Shown: positions 21,618 to 34,870, numbered from the stretch's first letter. The stretch: DNA of 64,000 nt from Amphibalanus amphitrite (GCF_019059575.1 NW_024881612.1:682001-746000); one strand, 5' to 3'. The notes: a model not told the origin generated them from the letters alone. Numbers and translations: made by a program.

Positions 21618-24600
21618 CTGTCGGCAGACAGACGGAGGTGGTTGCTGACGGTGCATCATGTGTGTAATATAACATATCCTCGCGTACTAATCTTTTCTCA
21701 CTCCCGACCTGTGGAGCTTGGAAGACTACATCTTACGCTTGAGTTTAATTGCTCCCCAATCTGCTACGTGCTCGTTTCAATTTACCAGGAGCATTCAAAT
21801 AGGAGGGAGATATGAATGAGAGGGAGGCAATATTATTTTATCAGCGTTTACAAAACACAAAATACGTTGTAAAATTAGATATAGTGTGTGAGTTTGATAA
21901 TTATGCACAAAAATAAAAATAAACAAAAATAAACACACAAATGCAGCCTATTGGCTGCATTTGTGTTTAATAGACTGTGGCCTAATATTTCGGTGTGATG
22001 AATTGGCCCTCAGCGTTAAATCAAACGCTTTATTGAGGCCATCCTTCAGTGTCAGATGTCAACAGCGTGTTATCAGGACGGTGACATCCAATGCTTTTTG
22101 GTTTGGGACACGCCATAAAACTGAAGGATGGGATTGGAACAAAGGATAGCAGATAAGACGACATACATCTCCGCCACAGCCATGACAAATTTAGACCGAG
22201 GAGAAGCCACGAGATTAATAACAAACCGCAAGGCTGTTTGGTAGGCAAAGGCCTCTCATATTTCGGGGATTTATGCACGACGCGCATCATTTTATTTCCA
22301 TATTTTGTAAGGAAAACACTCGCCTCTCAGCCAAAGAAAGATGTGTTGCAATAGTTTGCCATATGATGATATGATGGTCAAGGAACACATGACATGTTTT
22401 TTTTTTTTTTGTCTAAAAAGTAGAACAATTTATACTACACTACTTTTTTACCCATGCTAAGGTGATACGGCCATAGCTCATGACTCACAAGTCACATGCA
22501 TGTGCTATTGACCCCATCCTTTTCCCCATTGCATCTGAATTTTCAATATTCGAAAAATACATCCTCTATCTCACTCCTAACTCATGGAATGAAAATGAAA
22601 GCTCCGAGATCGCGAAATGTGAAGACCGCATTGCATAGTTATGGCACTCTAAATAATTCTGCTGGCGGAGATTCAGCGATTCTGGCGCCTGGCGGTGCCT
22701 GCCCCCGGCGATAGTCCGGGGCCCTCGGGCTCAGACCAGCCAGAGAGCGCGGCCCGGCCACGGCCGACGGACCGGCTCAATTTCGCCGGAACTTATCCGG
22801 AAGAGGAGGTGCCGCCGGATTCGGCCGTAAATCTCGTCCGGGCACGAGTTTGTCGCCTGGTGAGCCCGCGCGCCACCGAGTAATTGGTCCGATATCGGAG
22901 CTCCTCCCTAGCCGGCCAGCGGCCGGCGGGCGGCCACTTACAGCTCACTCCGCCGCAGATCCCATGTCAAACTTCAACTTTCAGGATAAATTAATTTATC
23001 TAAGCAGTGTTTCAGCGCAGTGCGGAGCGGCATCTTGAGTGTGTGCGCCGTCCATCCCGTATGAGGGATTTACTGCGGCCACTTTAGTGCGGGCCTCACC
23101 GGGCCGCGGCCCGCTGCACGGTGTGACATCGGATCAATAGAGAACCGGCCGCGCGCTGCCGAGGTGGCCGCGCCACCGCGCCACCGCGCCACCTCAGTGG
23201 CAGCTATTCGCCAGCAGCTGAATCGTTAATCTTCCCTGTCAAGGATATGCAAAAGGCCCACACCAGGAATAGTATCCACTTTCAGGGGTCGACCGGTTTG
23301 AACGGTATCCCACCGAGCTGAACCGATTGGTTCCGCCCGACATTGGAACGGCGCGCTAGAGAGCACGAAAATCAGCCGCTAGTTTCAGGGGATTAGTGTC
23401 CGATTCCGGTAAGCACAGCACGAAGACGTATCAATTATATGTAGCTATATTTTCCACCAGCGCAATCGATGATTGTTCTACAAAATCAAATTCATTCGAC
23501 AGATATAGCATTTTATTTCAGTGAGCATAGATTTCTTTCGTACAAAACACCGCTGCCTGCCGCATTTCTGTGATCCTCTTCCTCGATCCGCGATCATTTT
23601 GAAATCCAGTCTTCCGCGGGCCGTGCAGCGGTGATTCAGTTTCCCATCTCCTCAGTGAAACCCTGTCGTTTTTCTCCGAGCGCTGGACGAAAATTCGCGC
23701 GCATTTCGGCGGCGAACAAAGGCGGTTCGGCGGCGTCTTTTTCGGCGCGCTGTCGTCGGCGCGCGCCACCCGTCTTCGACGACAGAGCAATTGGCCGGGG
23801 ACACCACGCCGATACGTCAGGGCCCGCCGACGATCGGACGCCGTCGAAACCGATGGGTCGGCCGCCTGGTGTCGGCGGCCGGTGCCGATCATCGCTCCCG
23901 CTCCGACGGCAAGTCGAGGGGGACAGGCAGGGCAGGGCGGCGTCCGACGCAAGTCAAGGAGACAGGACAGGACAGGGTGGAGTCCAGAGGCCCGCCGCGG
24001 GTACGGGACGGGGACAGGGCGCGATCCGGATCAGGGCAAGGAGGAATATCGGTGGAGGCCAGTGGGCCGGAGGATCCAAAACGATCATTGATGAGCAGGC
24101 GTGCGGGGCTGCCGGAAGGTGGCTGCTGCGGCAGGGGTCTCAGCCGCAGCCGCGCAATATCTTATGGTGATCGGCGGCGACAGCTTGTGTCAGGTATGCC
24201 GGCTGGTGTCGGGCAGCAGTAACAGTGCCGGCTTGCGTCGGCTGCGCGGGATAGTGTCAAGAGGTGTCTGGGTGTCTGTGTCGGCGCACTAGCACGACAC
24301 TAGCACACTAGCCACTAGCACCAATAGCCGAGGCAGCTTTTCGGGTATGACTGGGTGGTGTATCAGCAGAAAACACGGCTGTACCGATCAGTGTTTTTGC
24401 TAGATCGCCAAACAAACATTGCCTGTTTTCCCCCGAGAAATGTGCGATGATCCACGATGTTTTCCTATCACCCAATAGGGTCCCTTTTCCAATCACGATT
24501 CTCCTGATCTCATTTAGATGACTCGCAGGGGATATGGTGCACGATTACGGAAATGAAGGAAAACTTTTCGCAATGAAGAAGGAAATGCCTCTGTTAAATG

Positions 24601-26175
24601 CTCTTCAAACGGTGTGCAAGACACCGCTTTTGTTTTATCGACGTAGGTACATGCCAAGCACTCGAGAGCTTCCAAACCATTGATCTTGGCGTTTTGTATT
24701 ATAGACAAAAGCCACATGTGTTTTGAGCTACTTATGATGTAGGGCGTCCGTTCACTCCGTACAATGTAGATCATCGGCGCTAAGAAGGTCAGAAATTATA
24801 CCTAGAAAACAAGAGTCTGTCTACTATTGGAGCCTAATAGTATCGAGGCTGTGTAGATATTCATTGCACGACCGTCCGAGACAAACCATCAAAGCCATTG
24901 GTCTTCATAATTTCCTGGTATCAATGATGTGTCACCGGTCAGTGATCCATGGGCGGTCGTTTGAGCGTCCATCGTCGAACGGGGGGCCATCAGCATGATC
25001 CGGCAACTTTCCGCCGGTAATGGCCGATCGCTAACGGGGCTATTGGGACCGACTAAGTCTGGGTGTGTGTCGTTAGCCCCATGGAATATCCACTAGTAAG
25101 TGCAGTCAATAGCGGCCCGGACGGGGTCACGTTGCCAAACATGGCTTCATTCGGGACACTCATGATATTTTTAGCCCCAGAGTGAAACACTTCAGGAACA
25201 CAATAGGCTCTGCCCATGGGCATGGCAAGCGAAATCGTTGAAGGAGCTGACTCTGAGCGACCGAAGCCAGAGAACATCGCGTATCGCCGTATCACTCAGT
25301 CACATCCGAGCCCAGCTCAGTGCCACTGCTATCTTATTACGCCTGAAAAGAAATGTGGTATGATACAGCGAGCTGAATCCTGACCTATGAATAAAAGTTG
25401 TTACCTAAAAGTATTGTCGTTGGTGCATCTGATGACATTTCCCGAACCAGGCACCGAAAATATCATGCAAAAGAGACATTTTCAACACTTTCTATTCGTA
25501 AAAAAATCCGATGAAATGGGTCGCAACATGTCTTCTCTCTTTCAGCGCGCTCAACCCATGAAACCGAAACCTTCCTTTTGTCAACTGTGTGGCTGTGTGT
25601 TTGCCGACCAATTCTGATGACGTCAGACCCGCTGCCGACCCGAATCCCCCCGGGCTGCGATAAGCCCCGCTAAGCCAATGGATGGCCACCGGTCCCCCAC
25701 ATGACGCCCGGACAATGGTCGAACTGAATTAATTGTCCCGAGCATGCACCCAGGCACAAAGGACTAGCTGGGTTACACGGGCAGGGGGAAGAATTATGGA
25801 GAGGCCGGCCTCTCAGAAACTGTCTGTAGGACTCAAATAGAAAGGGTGAGGGCCTAGTATGTATGTGAGGGCACTTAACTGTAGTGGCAATTACACATCA
25901 AGCATGGCATTAACGGCTCGATAACATTGGCTTGGCGGTCGGCACAAATAAAACAATCATGGCTTTTAAAAATCAAACAGGAAGTTCTACATTGTCACGT
26001 TTGAAAAGGCAAAAAAGCTCGTCTTAACAAAACAATTTTCCAAGTACATACGTTCGCTGATTCAGAAAAGTAAGATAATAAATTTATTTAATCTCGTTAC
26101 AAAATTCCCACAGAAAAGAGCACATGCTGACCCTAAGAGCGTGAAAAGCTAATCTAACTAGAGTGGGGCACTCAC
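21618..26175 (-). other. robo: robo intron 1
   Basis: This intron is 4.56 kb. It contains a short perfect-looking hairpin (AAACACAAATGCAGCC / GGCTGCATTTGTGTTT, 21931-21968) and a T-run at 22400. A GC/CpG-rich block at 22.69-24.27 kb is open in several frames on both strands, the longest 179 codons at 23631-24170, without any recognisable domain. I treat these frames as composition artefacts. Confidence 0.5.
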
Positions 26176-26263
26176 CTTCCCCGAGTGATTCGACCGACAG
26201 CACCAGCACCACCGTCACCACGATCACCACTGTCACCGTTCTGGCGGCGCGTGGCGGCACCAT
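26176..26263 (-). CDS. robo: Roundabout receptor, exon 1 (signal peptide)
   Basis: This is the first coding exon of the SLIT receptor; it encodes the secretion signal that sends the protein to the cell surface. The ATG at 26263 is the first Met after an in-frame stop at 26291-26293 and has purines at -3 and +4. It encodes 29 residues: a short basic n-region (MVPPRAAR), a hydrophobic core rich in Val/Leu/Ile/Thr, then a polar end (ESLGE). The exon ends at a strong donor (GAAG|GTGAGTG) in phase 1, which matches the phase-1 acceptor of the Ig1 exon at 21617. Joining the two gives a Glu codon and puts the signal peptide directly before the Ig1 sequence ELERAPRIIEHP. This layout is normal for Robo. 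The assignment is by inference from phase, order and signal-peptide character, since the exon itself has no conserved motif. The sequence upstream (about 26264-26450) is GC-rich and could hold the 5' UTR or promoter. Confidence 0.68.
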
Positions 26264-26696
26264 CTCCACGGAGGAGACCGGCGGGCACCGTCACCGCCGG
26301 AGTCGCACTGCCGCCGGCGACGGAGCCGGAGACGGAGCGTCGGAACCGGCGCAGCCGCGGCCGACGCGGCGGCCGGTCACAGTGGGGTCGGATAAATTCA
26401 CCAGCATTGGTGACCCGGGGGTCAGACGGCTTCACAGGGATTGGTGACCAAACAGGTCGTTAGTAGTTGTGACCCTGAGTTCAGGCAAAGTTGCCGATAT
26501 GCTGCCCTTTTTACGACTGCCATCTGTTCCACATTTGGTGCAGATTAGGTGCAGATTTGGAGCAGATTTGATCAAATTAGGTTCATTGTTTCTTAAAACT
26601 TATCAGTTTGGGCAACACAGATGCTTATAAGCATTTTTGAAATTATAAGGCAATATTTTCGAATAAAACACAAATAAATTCATGACATGAAGACCT

Positions 26697-27112
26697 TTGT
26701 GTTACAAGTTGCAAGTTTACAAATTACAAGTTCTTTTGGATACTTGTGAAAAATTTGCAGTTGATCATGATATTAAATACAATACTAAGAAAACAGTGTG
26801 CATGATTATGCGTTCAAAATCGTTGAAGGACCTCAAAACACCCGAGTTGTCTCTATGTGGCACAATTTTAAAAGTTGTAAATGAATATAAATATCTTGGG
26901 TTCCACTTGACTGACAATTTGCGTGATGACCTCGAGATTCAGCAGCAGTATCGCCTGTTGTGTTGTAGAACGAACTCACTCATTCGCAAATTCGGCATGT
27001 GTTCGTACTCCGTAAAAAAGCGTCCTATTTACTGCGTATTGTGCAAATGTGTACTGTGTTCAGTTATGGCGCGTGTACAGCGCTCCTTTTTATAAGAAAA
27101 TCCAAAGTGTGT
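26697..27112 (+). pseudogene. Non-LTR retrotransposon reverse transcriptase remnant, 5' piece
   Basis: The frame shows features of the RT C-terminal part of a LINE ORF2: LDTCEKFAVDHDIKYN, then KKTVCMIM, then YKYLGFHLTDNLRDD and SLIRKFGMCS. After SVKK the frame shifts by one; in the shifted frame LFTAYCANVYCVQLW continues the family pattern. The piece stops at 27112-27116, where a TTAA element has inserted. The catalytic YADD box and everything upstream are missing. The clade is not certain (CR1/Rex-like by impression). Confidence 0.8.
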
Positions 27113-27116
27113 TTAA

Positions 27117-27789
27117 AGGAAGACTGCCACCTTCAAAAAGTTTTCTCAGACCGGCCTATGATTTATTCCCTGGACAAAACAAAATTTTAGAATTCACCTG
27201 ACAAAGTATCATCACGTGAATCGCGAAAAATTATCGATTATCATACAATTATCATCGGTTAATGTCTAGCGACAATGTTTACACATCACTAGACTTCAAG
27301 GTCATAAGATTATTACATTTTATTTGAAAAAGTAAGGTATTTTATGATTTACTAATATATGATTTCATAAGAAATTGGCCGTGTTTAATTTATTTTGCAT
27401 TTAACTTCGTAAAACATTTAAAAATCATGGCTTTATTTGGAATGGGTCTGGCCCATGTTAAACCCCATTTCCCACGCTTTTTTGAAAAAATGAACTACTG
27501 AATATATAAGTTTAACTTTTATTTTGACACTCCAAAATTCTTCTCTGATCTCGAAACAATCAAAGTTTTGACATATATTTGCCAAAAGATAAGAAAATTC
27601 ATGTTTCAAAGTTATCGATAAACAGTAGAGATGTCGGTTTTCTTGGACTAAAAAAATGGCATCAAACTGAACTTTGGTCTCCGATTTCTCGCAAACGGGT
27701 TCGAATTTCGGAAAACCGACTTCAGTCTGGGACATAGGTGGCTCAGCTCTAGTGAAAACCGTTTTGTGAAAAAAGGTGGCAGTCTACCT
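27117..27789. mobile_element. TTAA-flanked AGGWAGACTGCCACC element inserted in the LINE
   Basis: Inverted termini AGGAAGACTGCCACCTT and AAGGTGGCAGTCTACCT are flanked by TTAA (27113-27116, 27790-27793; TTTAAA is also duplicated). The element is 673 bp and AT-rich, with no transposase. LINE coding sequence resumes exactly on its right side. Confidence 0.8.
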
Positions 27790-27793
27790 TTAA

Positions 27794-28023
27794 ACAACGC
27801 AGTCAGAATCTTTTTCGGCTATGATAGATTTTGCAGTGCCTCGGCTATGTATGTGTCTGAAGGTCTCGATAACTTTGATGTCATGTTCCGAAAAGCAGCG
27901 TGGTGTTTCGTGCAGCGTTTATATGATTCGAAAAATATCATTATCAGTGTATTGGTTAAATGTGACATAGGGTGGCACTCACCCTTTAGAGTGGCATGGA
28001 ACGCTGCTCTGATAGCGCCTTGA
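27794..28023 (+). pseudogene. Non-LTR retrotransposon remnant, C-terminal piece
   Basis: After the inserted element the LINE frame resumes: NNAVRIFFGYDRFCSASAMY, then LDNFDVMFRKAAWCF, QRLYDSKNIIIS, and a stop at 28021-28023. This is the usual ORF2 C-terminus after the RT thumb in such LINEs. The 3' end is followed by 50 bp and then a long CT microsatellite. Confidence 0.75.
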
Positions 28024-28070
28024 TATATGATGTTTGGTAGAATTGGACCAAGTGTCTGTAAATACAAAGT

Positions 28071-28322
<252 letters not shown>

Positions 28323-28337
28323 TGTGGTAAAAAGATT

Positions 28338-28403
28338 TGGTGCCGATTTGGCCAAATTAGGTCCGTTCACTAGATAGCTCGTCGTGAAAACGGCTACTTT
28401 TGG
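28338..28403. repeat. Dispersed repeat ending GTCGTGAAAACGG
   Basis: GGTGCCGATTTGGCCAAATT leads to CGTCGTGAAAACGGCT. Related copies are at 54778-54848, at 55848-55918, and inverted at 26510-26580. They may be shared element ends; the element type is not identified. Confidence 0.45.
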
Positions 28404-29799
28404 CCTCGGATGACCTCAGAGACCTCACCCACACCGTAAAAATGATCATTTATTTTCCGACAATCTGTTCACTTTCGCTAGCCAAAACCGCATCTGCCCT
28501 TTGGTATATACCTTTGTGAAACACTGCTAACGCGGACGGACGAACAAACAGAACCGGGCCCAAACGCAACACTGTGGTGGCTCGTAAGCCGAATTACCAA
28601 TTACCAGGATTACTGAAAAAAAAATACAGCGCAGTCGGGAAGTCAAAAGTCTGCAGCGGTGGGAGATTACATACAGCTGATAAATCAGAGACGTCAGTTT
28701 TGAGGTGACAGAATGAAAGAGGACTGAATTTCGGGAGAAAAGTCCAAAATAGTCCTCTCAAGTGCCTCTATGATCCTCACTCAAACTGATTCTCTAATTC
28801 AAATGCCCTTATAGTCTGCTAACTAATAGTGAACTGCGGTTTCCCACTGCAAATCTCGTCCATGCCTGCACAACTGTCAATTTTCAACAGTCTCCTGGTG
28901 GTCTTTCGGGGCGCCACTGATCTCTAGCTTCTCACAATTCAGGAGTGCCAGTTTCTCCAGTGGCCTCTCGAAGTATCCCTCCCACACAGAGCCAAACTCA
29001 AATATCCAACTAGCGATAACACTCAGTTACATGCACATGTTTAATGTTCGTTGAACAGACCAAAAAAGGCCATGATACGATAGCTCGGTAAACGCATCGT
29101 TTCGCCAGACCTCGCGAACAAACACGGCCTTATAAACGTTTGCCTTTTGTCAATGTCAATATCGGTTTCAGCCACACTCAGAAAACCTTGTTTTCATTGC
29201 GCGACCATATTGGTGTGCCTTTGAATCAAAAGTCATTTCACGCGTCACAGAATCCAATCTAGTGCTGCTGATGGACAAAGAGCCTCGATAAATGGCCCAT
29301 TGTGCAGAAAATAAATGAAGCAGAGACTGAACAAACATTGATCAAGGTCATCAATATTTCAACCAACAAAACATGGTCGTTTTGCCACTGAATGGTGGAT
29401 AAGAAGAACGATTTTAAAATGATATTGATTGAGGACGCATCCACACTAATTTCGGGATATCGGTTTCTTGCGTAGCAAGTATGAACAAATCAAATAACTT
29501 TCTGTTCTATTTATAATTTCTGTGCGTGCTGACATAAATATCGAGTCAACTTGACTGAAATGGCGTGTATACCTACTGCAGTGTAAGGAACAATATATTC
29601 TGCCATTTCTGCACTGTTATCGCAAACAAAACATGCTGCCGTCTTTCGCCGGCAAATTGTCATCTTTGAATCCCGGAATATGTAAGATCCTCCTAATATG
29701 AAAATGACAGAGGACACATCACAATTTTACTGAGTCATATGAGAACTATAAAACATTTAACATTCATTAAAAATATAAAAGGTGTTACTAGCCGACTAC
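28404..29799. other. Unannotated intergenic stretch
   Basis: Only short ORFs, without recognisable domains or clear repeats. Confidence 0.4.
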
Positions 29800-29803
29800 G
29801 ATA

Positions 29804-30805
29804 CCCGCGCACCGACGGGGGTCTGCGCCAACTTAGTACCGACGGGGGGGGGGCGGATGACCGCCCCCCCCTGAGATCTCGAGAACGAAGCAAGATAGCG
29901 ACAAGCGGTAAACGGCATCGGATACGCACGGTCAAGATCTACAATTTTTACTAAGGTCATTTTCAGGTCAGGTCAAAGATGACGTCACAGGGGTCGAAAA
30001 AGCCAAAATGGCGGCGCTAAATATGGAGAGAGTTTTTCTCGAATAACTTTCGAATTAGTCAAGATAGGAGCAAACTAAGGGCATCATCGTGATCCTCTCG
30101 TCAATCCGCATCGAATGATATATATGTTGACCTCGAAAGGTCAAGGTCAAAGGTTGACCTCAGGTCACGTGACCTCGAGGTCATCATGTATATCATTCGA
30201 TGCGTCTTGACGAGCTGAACACAATGAGACCATCCACGCGTCTGTATCTTGTTCCTGTACGGAGTTATTGGCCAAAAACCTTTGGTGACCTTTGATGACG
30301 TCACATGACCTCACAGCTGCCCAACAGCAAAACAGACCTCAAGGTAGTGAAGGTTGATCGTATATGAAGTCATGTATGGTATATGGGGCCATTCCGACCC
30401 GTTTTAGTGGTAAAAACAGGGAGTTGATTTTTCCCCCATTGACTTATAATGGGGAGGTCGCGAAATTGACCTGACCTTAGGTCACCGATATCAAAATTCC
30501 GAGATATACAAATTGTAGCTACTAATGACCTAATAACATCCTGCGACTTTCAAAGGCCTCCGACATCTACTGTAGCTCTGGCACGGTGACAAAGTTGCAA
30601 AAAAGTGACTTGAGGTTGGGTCATTCAAAGTGACCTGGTGACCTGACCTTGAAAGGTAGGAGGTTCAAACTTGCACACCATGTGTAAAATTGATAAGGGA
30701 ATAGTCATACCAAATTTCGCGGCGCTACGCGCCGCGGTTTTCCCGCTATTCGCGAAAAACCTCAGGGGGGGGCGGATATCCGCCCCCCCCCCGTCGGTGC
30801 GCGGG
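29804..30805 (-). mobile_element. Hairpin-ended half-site element, family E
   Basis: This element is 1,002 bp. The right flank is TTAA (30806-30809); the left flank is GATA, presumably mutated. The left end carries the word twice (CCCGCGCACCGAC, spacer, ACCGAC, then a G-run). The right end carries it once (GTCGGTGCGCGGG). Hairpins are a G-run, CGGATGACCG, C-run and a G-run, CGGATATCCG, C-run. The GC-rich palindrome GGCGCTACGCGCC is sub-terminal. The interior is dense in TGACCT and has palindromic TGACGTCA-type words. Confidence 0.82.
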
Positions 30806-30809
30806 TTAA

Positions 30810-33800
30810 TCTAACATAAAAATATATCTATTGCTTTTTCTTCGGACCGCGTTCCTTCAGCCTATGCAACAAAAGTTTCCATTATGTAGCGAATGTCGGC
30901 GTCCCCCCTGAGGGTCGAGCCTCTGTGACATATCCAATTTCCTCTCCGACAGCGTCAAAGGGATCAGTCTATTGGCAATATGAAGGCAAGTGTTGAGCTG
31001 GGTTCGTGGCACCATTTACGACGGCGACCGACCGGGAGGCGGGGGCGCAGGCTGCGGCACAAAATCTGCGACAGATATCGGTAGCTACTGCAGTTCTGCA
31101 CTGATGATCGATAGCAATGACTGCAGTTATACACTAAACAGGCTATGTCTTCATCTATCCGTGACTATCGGCACTTCGTCCTAATATTCTTTGCCTTGTT
31201 TTCTTTTCTTTGCAAAGCGTCTCTTTCTTCGTTCAGCTTTCTTGAGAGATCTGTCGTGTTTAATGTATGCACAAGTGCTTTGTGCGAACCTTCTGCATCA
31301 TTATGCGGAGCCCAGGTGGAAGGTTGCTGACAAGAGAAGTTTTCCAACGATCGAAATATTTGCTAACAAGACTGCTGAAGGCATTTTTCATGCTGATCAA
31401 TGGAGTCCTGGCAACAGGTCGACGACACGACCTCAAAATAAATAATTTTTAAGCTATCTTGTTAGAATTACAAATTCATCATCACAGAATAGTTTTATCA
31501 AAGCATGAAGCAGTTGGGTTTCAAACAGTTGTTCGGTTTACATAGACAACGCGTTCTGACATGGCTTTGTAAGTGTTGAATCTTAGCACCAACTAATTAT
31601 TATGCTATTGCCTTTGTAATTTCTATGCATCACGGTGCTTTGCGTTATTTAGATACTCTGCAAGCGTTGCATAAATGACGTGTTCAATGGATATTACGCA
31701 CTGCTCAGTATGTTCGTCTCGTCTATGGCAGGGTTCGATACCCCTTCGACAGCGGAGCGGCCGGTTCCGACGGGCAGCTTTCCCCCGCGCCCTTACGGCT
31801 CATCGGCTCGGCATATATAGCCTTGGGCTCGGCGATGGGCGCGGCCGGCCGCCTCGACATAAATCTGCATTCGAATACAGACCGAGTCGGCCGGGCCGGA
31901 ATTCAGAATGGGCCCTGATGGAGCCAATGTAGCGCATGGAATGGGTGCGCCGTCCGGAGGGCGGCAGAATGGGTGTCCCGAGCTCAGGTCACGGCGACGA
32001 TGGTCGGTCGCGGGATACGTCTGAAGGGAAATGTCCACCGGTAGCTCGAAGGGTGATTCTAAGCGTCGGCCTGCTTCCAGCTAATCCAAAGATTATAATT
32101 GCTTCAAGTCCAGATGCGAATTTTAAACCCCGCCAATCGCCGTTCTTGTACAGTTTATTTCTCTTGTGGATTTCTCTTTCCTTTCTTTTCTGTTGTGGTT
32201 AGATCACGGCGAGGTCGTTACTCGTTACGTGACCATCTTTCGCAATTATCCGTACCACACACTGCCGACCTACCTTGCGTTCGGCATCCGAAAAATGATG
32301 GATAATTATCCGGTATCACCGGTAATTACTTGGTATTGCAGGGACCATTGATTAAATTAGTTACGTTTTAAATTGCTTTTGATTCACTTATGGCTCTTCT
32401 ACTAGTTGTCATGTCCGTTGTGCACGGTGTTAGCCTAAAACACCGAATGATCCCGGTGATTACGGAAAATTATCCTTGATTATCCGGATGCCGAAAGCAC
32501 GCCTGATATCCCATCATCCAGCCGACCCAATACACAGATGACTCCGGGACCCTCAACAAACGCAGTGCCAGAATGACTCCGGAGCCCGACGTGTAGCCTG
32601 ACCGGGGTAGCAGCCGATACCAGTTGTCCGGGCCCGGAGATCAGTGATGCGTAGCCGGACCGGGGAGCAGCGACGTGCAGCCGGGCCGGGCCGGGGCGGT
32701 CCAATCAGACCCCATGCATCATCTCGGTCCGAGCTGGGGAGGCGCTGCCATTGAGAGAGACGCTCACACTGATATCGACCGGGCGCAGATCGGAGCTCAG
32801 GAAATCGGCCGGGGAGCGGTCAGCACCGCCGGACGGAGCAGACGTCAGACGGGAAACGGCAGACGAGATAAGGGACCGGAGAGGAGACGGGCGGAGGAAA
32901 TAGGAAGATGTGCAGGGAGGACAGGAAGTCGGCATGGACGAGGCAGAGACGGGTGGAGGATGAAATGGGGGGGGGGGATGAACAGAGCAGATGAAGAGAC
33001 GACAGACGAAACGGAGGAAATACGAATACATATACGTGCCTCCGAGTAGACGTAAGGTCAGATGGGATCGGTAAATTGAGACCAAATTGGGACAAGCAGA
33101 GAAGACGAGGAGACGGATAAGAGGATACGGAAATGAGGTATGAGTGTTGGTTTTGGGAATAAGGACCGCAAATTATTATGAAAACAAATATCCTACAATG
33201 ATACATTCAAAGAAACACCTTCATGTACGTTAAAGATGTTTCGGTAATACTTTCGATGATGTCTTCAGTCTTCAGTCTCCACCTTTACCAACAATGGATG
33301 GGTCACCTCAGAAATGTTGTGGGTGGGATGAGCTAAATGTAGGTGTTTATTTTTGGTGCCATCCAAATGTCCGAAATGTGTTATCATCTTCGCCTTTTCT
33401 GACGGGCCAAAGCCGTTTTACGGCCGGCTGGCAAATCCTCTGAGCCGCCAGGGCTGTAGCCATTACACAACTTTGACCCCGGCCCGTTCTCAGCAGGAAC
33501 GTCAGAAACTTTTGGACAGCTGCCCAACTCCTTTGTCTAAGTACGGGGGGAGAACGCGGACAAAGTGCTCCACAAATGAAACGGCTTCGTATGGTAAATA
33601 ACGAGCTCATCAGTTTTAACTTTTTTGTCTAACGTCTACCTTGATACGTGTTTTCAACTAACCAATGATTTTTTTTTTTTTACTTTAGTCAGGCAACATA
33701 TAGACTAGAGTTCAGGGCTAAAGTATGTGCATACCTTGAAGCACTAAACTCATGTATTAATAATGGCAGACTGTTCGTGCTTTCTGGTTTTGAGATAAAT

Positions 33801-34640
33801 TTTGCCGGCGTAAAGAAAGAGCTGTATAGGTACAATCAGTGTATATAAATAGTACAATTACAGGCACGTGCATAAACAACTTGTTGCGTTTTAATCGTCG
33901 TTTCTTGCGGTTGCTAGACTATACCTGCACGCGCTGTTTTCGTTCATATAATGGGGTTGGGAACTCGATTTTTTAAGAATGCATGAAAATGATCAAACTA
34001 TTTTCACAGAATTTATGGTGCATACCATTGCCTCATAAAATAAATAAGCTGAGAGAAATGGGGGAAGAAAGATAGGAAACTTGTTTTGAAAAGTTCTTGA
34101 AAAAAGATGCTCTTGATGCTGTTACGTCACATGTCACCTTCTGCGGTTGACAAATAATGGCGCATCTGGCGCACCACAGATTACATGTTATATCAATGGG
34201 TGAAAGATGTTGTTTGCTTCACTCTGCCATTCGCGCTGTTTTTAACTTTAAATTATGCTAAAACATTTACGGATGAAATGTTCAGTGTCAAAAATTGATG
34301 TGTCTGCCGTGTACTATATTCCCACTTAACATGAGCGCGTGATAAACATTTTATGTACCTCGAATTTTCAAATGATAAAGATGATGAATCGGAGGATGCT
34401 GAAAAGCAAAAGCTCATTCCAATATTTGGAATACTTTACGATTAAAATGTTTACATTCCTGTCATCTTATTGATCATTTATTTGTTCTTTTTTATGAAAA
34501 TAACTTAAGGCGTTGAGAACCGAGGTAATTTCTATCTACCGTGCCTTAACTTACCAGCAACAGCAATCTATCTACGCCCTACGGTGGCAAGGGAGACTGT
34601 GAAAGAAGCGTAAGATGGATTCTAAACAATTCTTTTGTGA
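30810..34640. other. Unannotated intergenic stretch
   Basis: No convincing gene. A purine-rich block (32.8-33.1 kb) gives long minus-strand open frames of low complexity. The palindrome-like words CGGCATCCG and CCGGTATCACCGG occur at 32.28-32.5 kb. Confidence 0.4.
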
Positions 34641-34665
34641 ATTGTGATATACTGAAGGGCAAAGT

Positions 34666-34870
34666 GCAGAGAAGAGCGTACAAGTCCTGTTTTGTGCCAG
34701 GCTGTTGCAGTAGCACTTATGAAACTCCGAAAACGATCTTCGTTCATGTCCCGAACAACATTACCCTGAGGAGATGATCGTCTGCAATAGCAGGAAGAGC
34801 TGATGCAAGTACTTTGAAATCCACTATCAAGTCGGTGCTATTGTTGTAATGATCACTGTGAGGTGAGATA
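34666..34870 (+). pseudogene. Broken THAP zinc-finger domain
   Basis: The frame reads AYKSCFVPGCCSSTYETPKT, then IFVHVPNN and LRR. This matches the start of a THAP domain (C-x4-C, then the F-x-VP strand). A TGA at 34775-34777 stands where the family has its invariant Trp, followed by SSAIAGR. In a shifted frame YCCNDHCEV (34839-34865) supplies the C-x2-H half. So both an internal stop and a frameshift are present. THAP domains are typical of P-element-like transposases and of derived host genes; which origin applies is not clear. Confidence 0.65.

Noticed and set aside
23631..24170. 179-codon plus-strand ORF with overlapping long ORFs on both strands
   Set aside because: It lies in a CpG-rich block inside robo intron 1. 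Frames are open everywhere because stop codons are rare at this composition, and the residues are Arg/Gly/Pro/Ala-rich with no domain.
32705..33206. Two overlapping minus-strand ORFs of about 126 codons
   Set aside because: They arise from a purine-rich block, giving Ser/Pro/Leu-rich low-complexity translations without domains.
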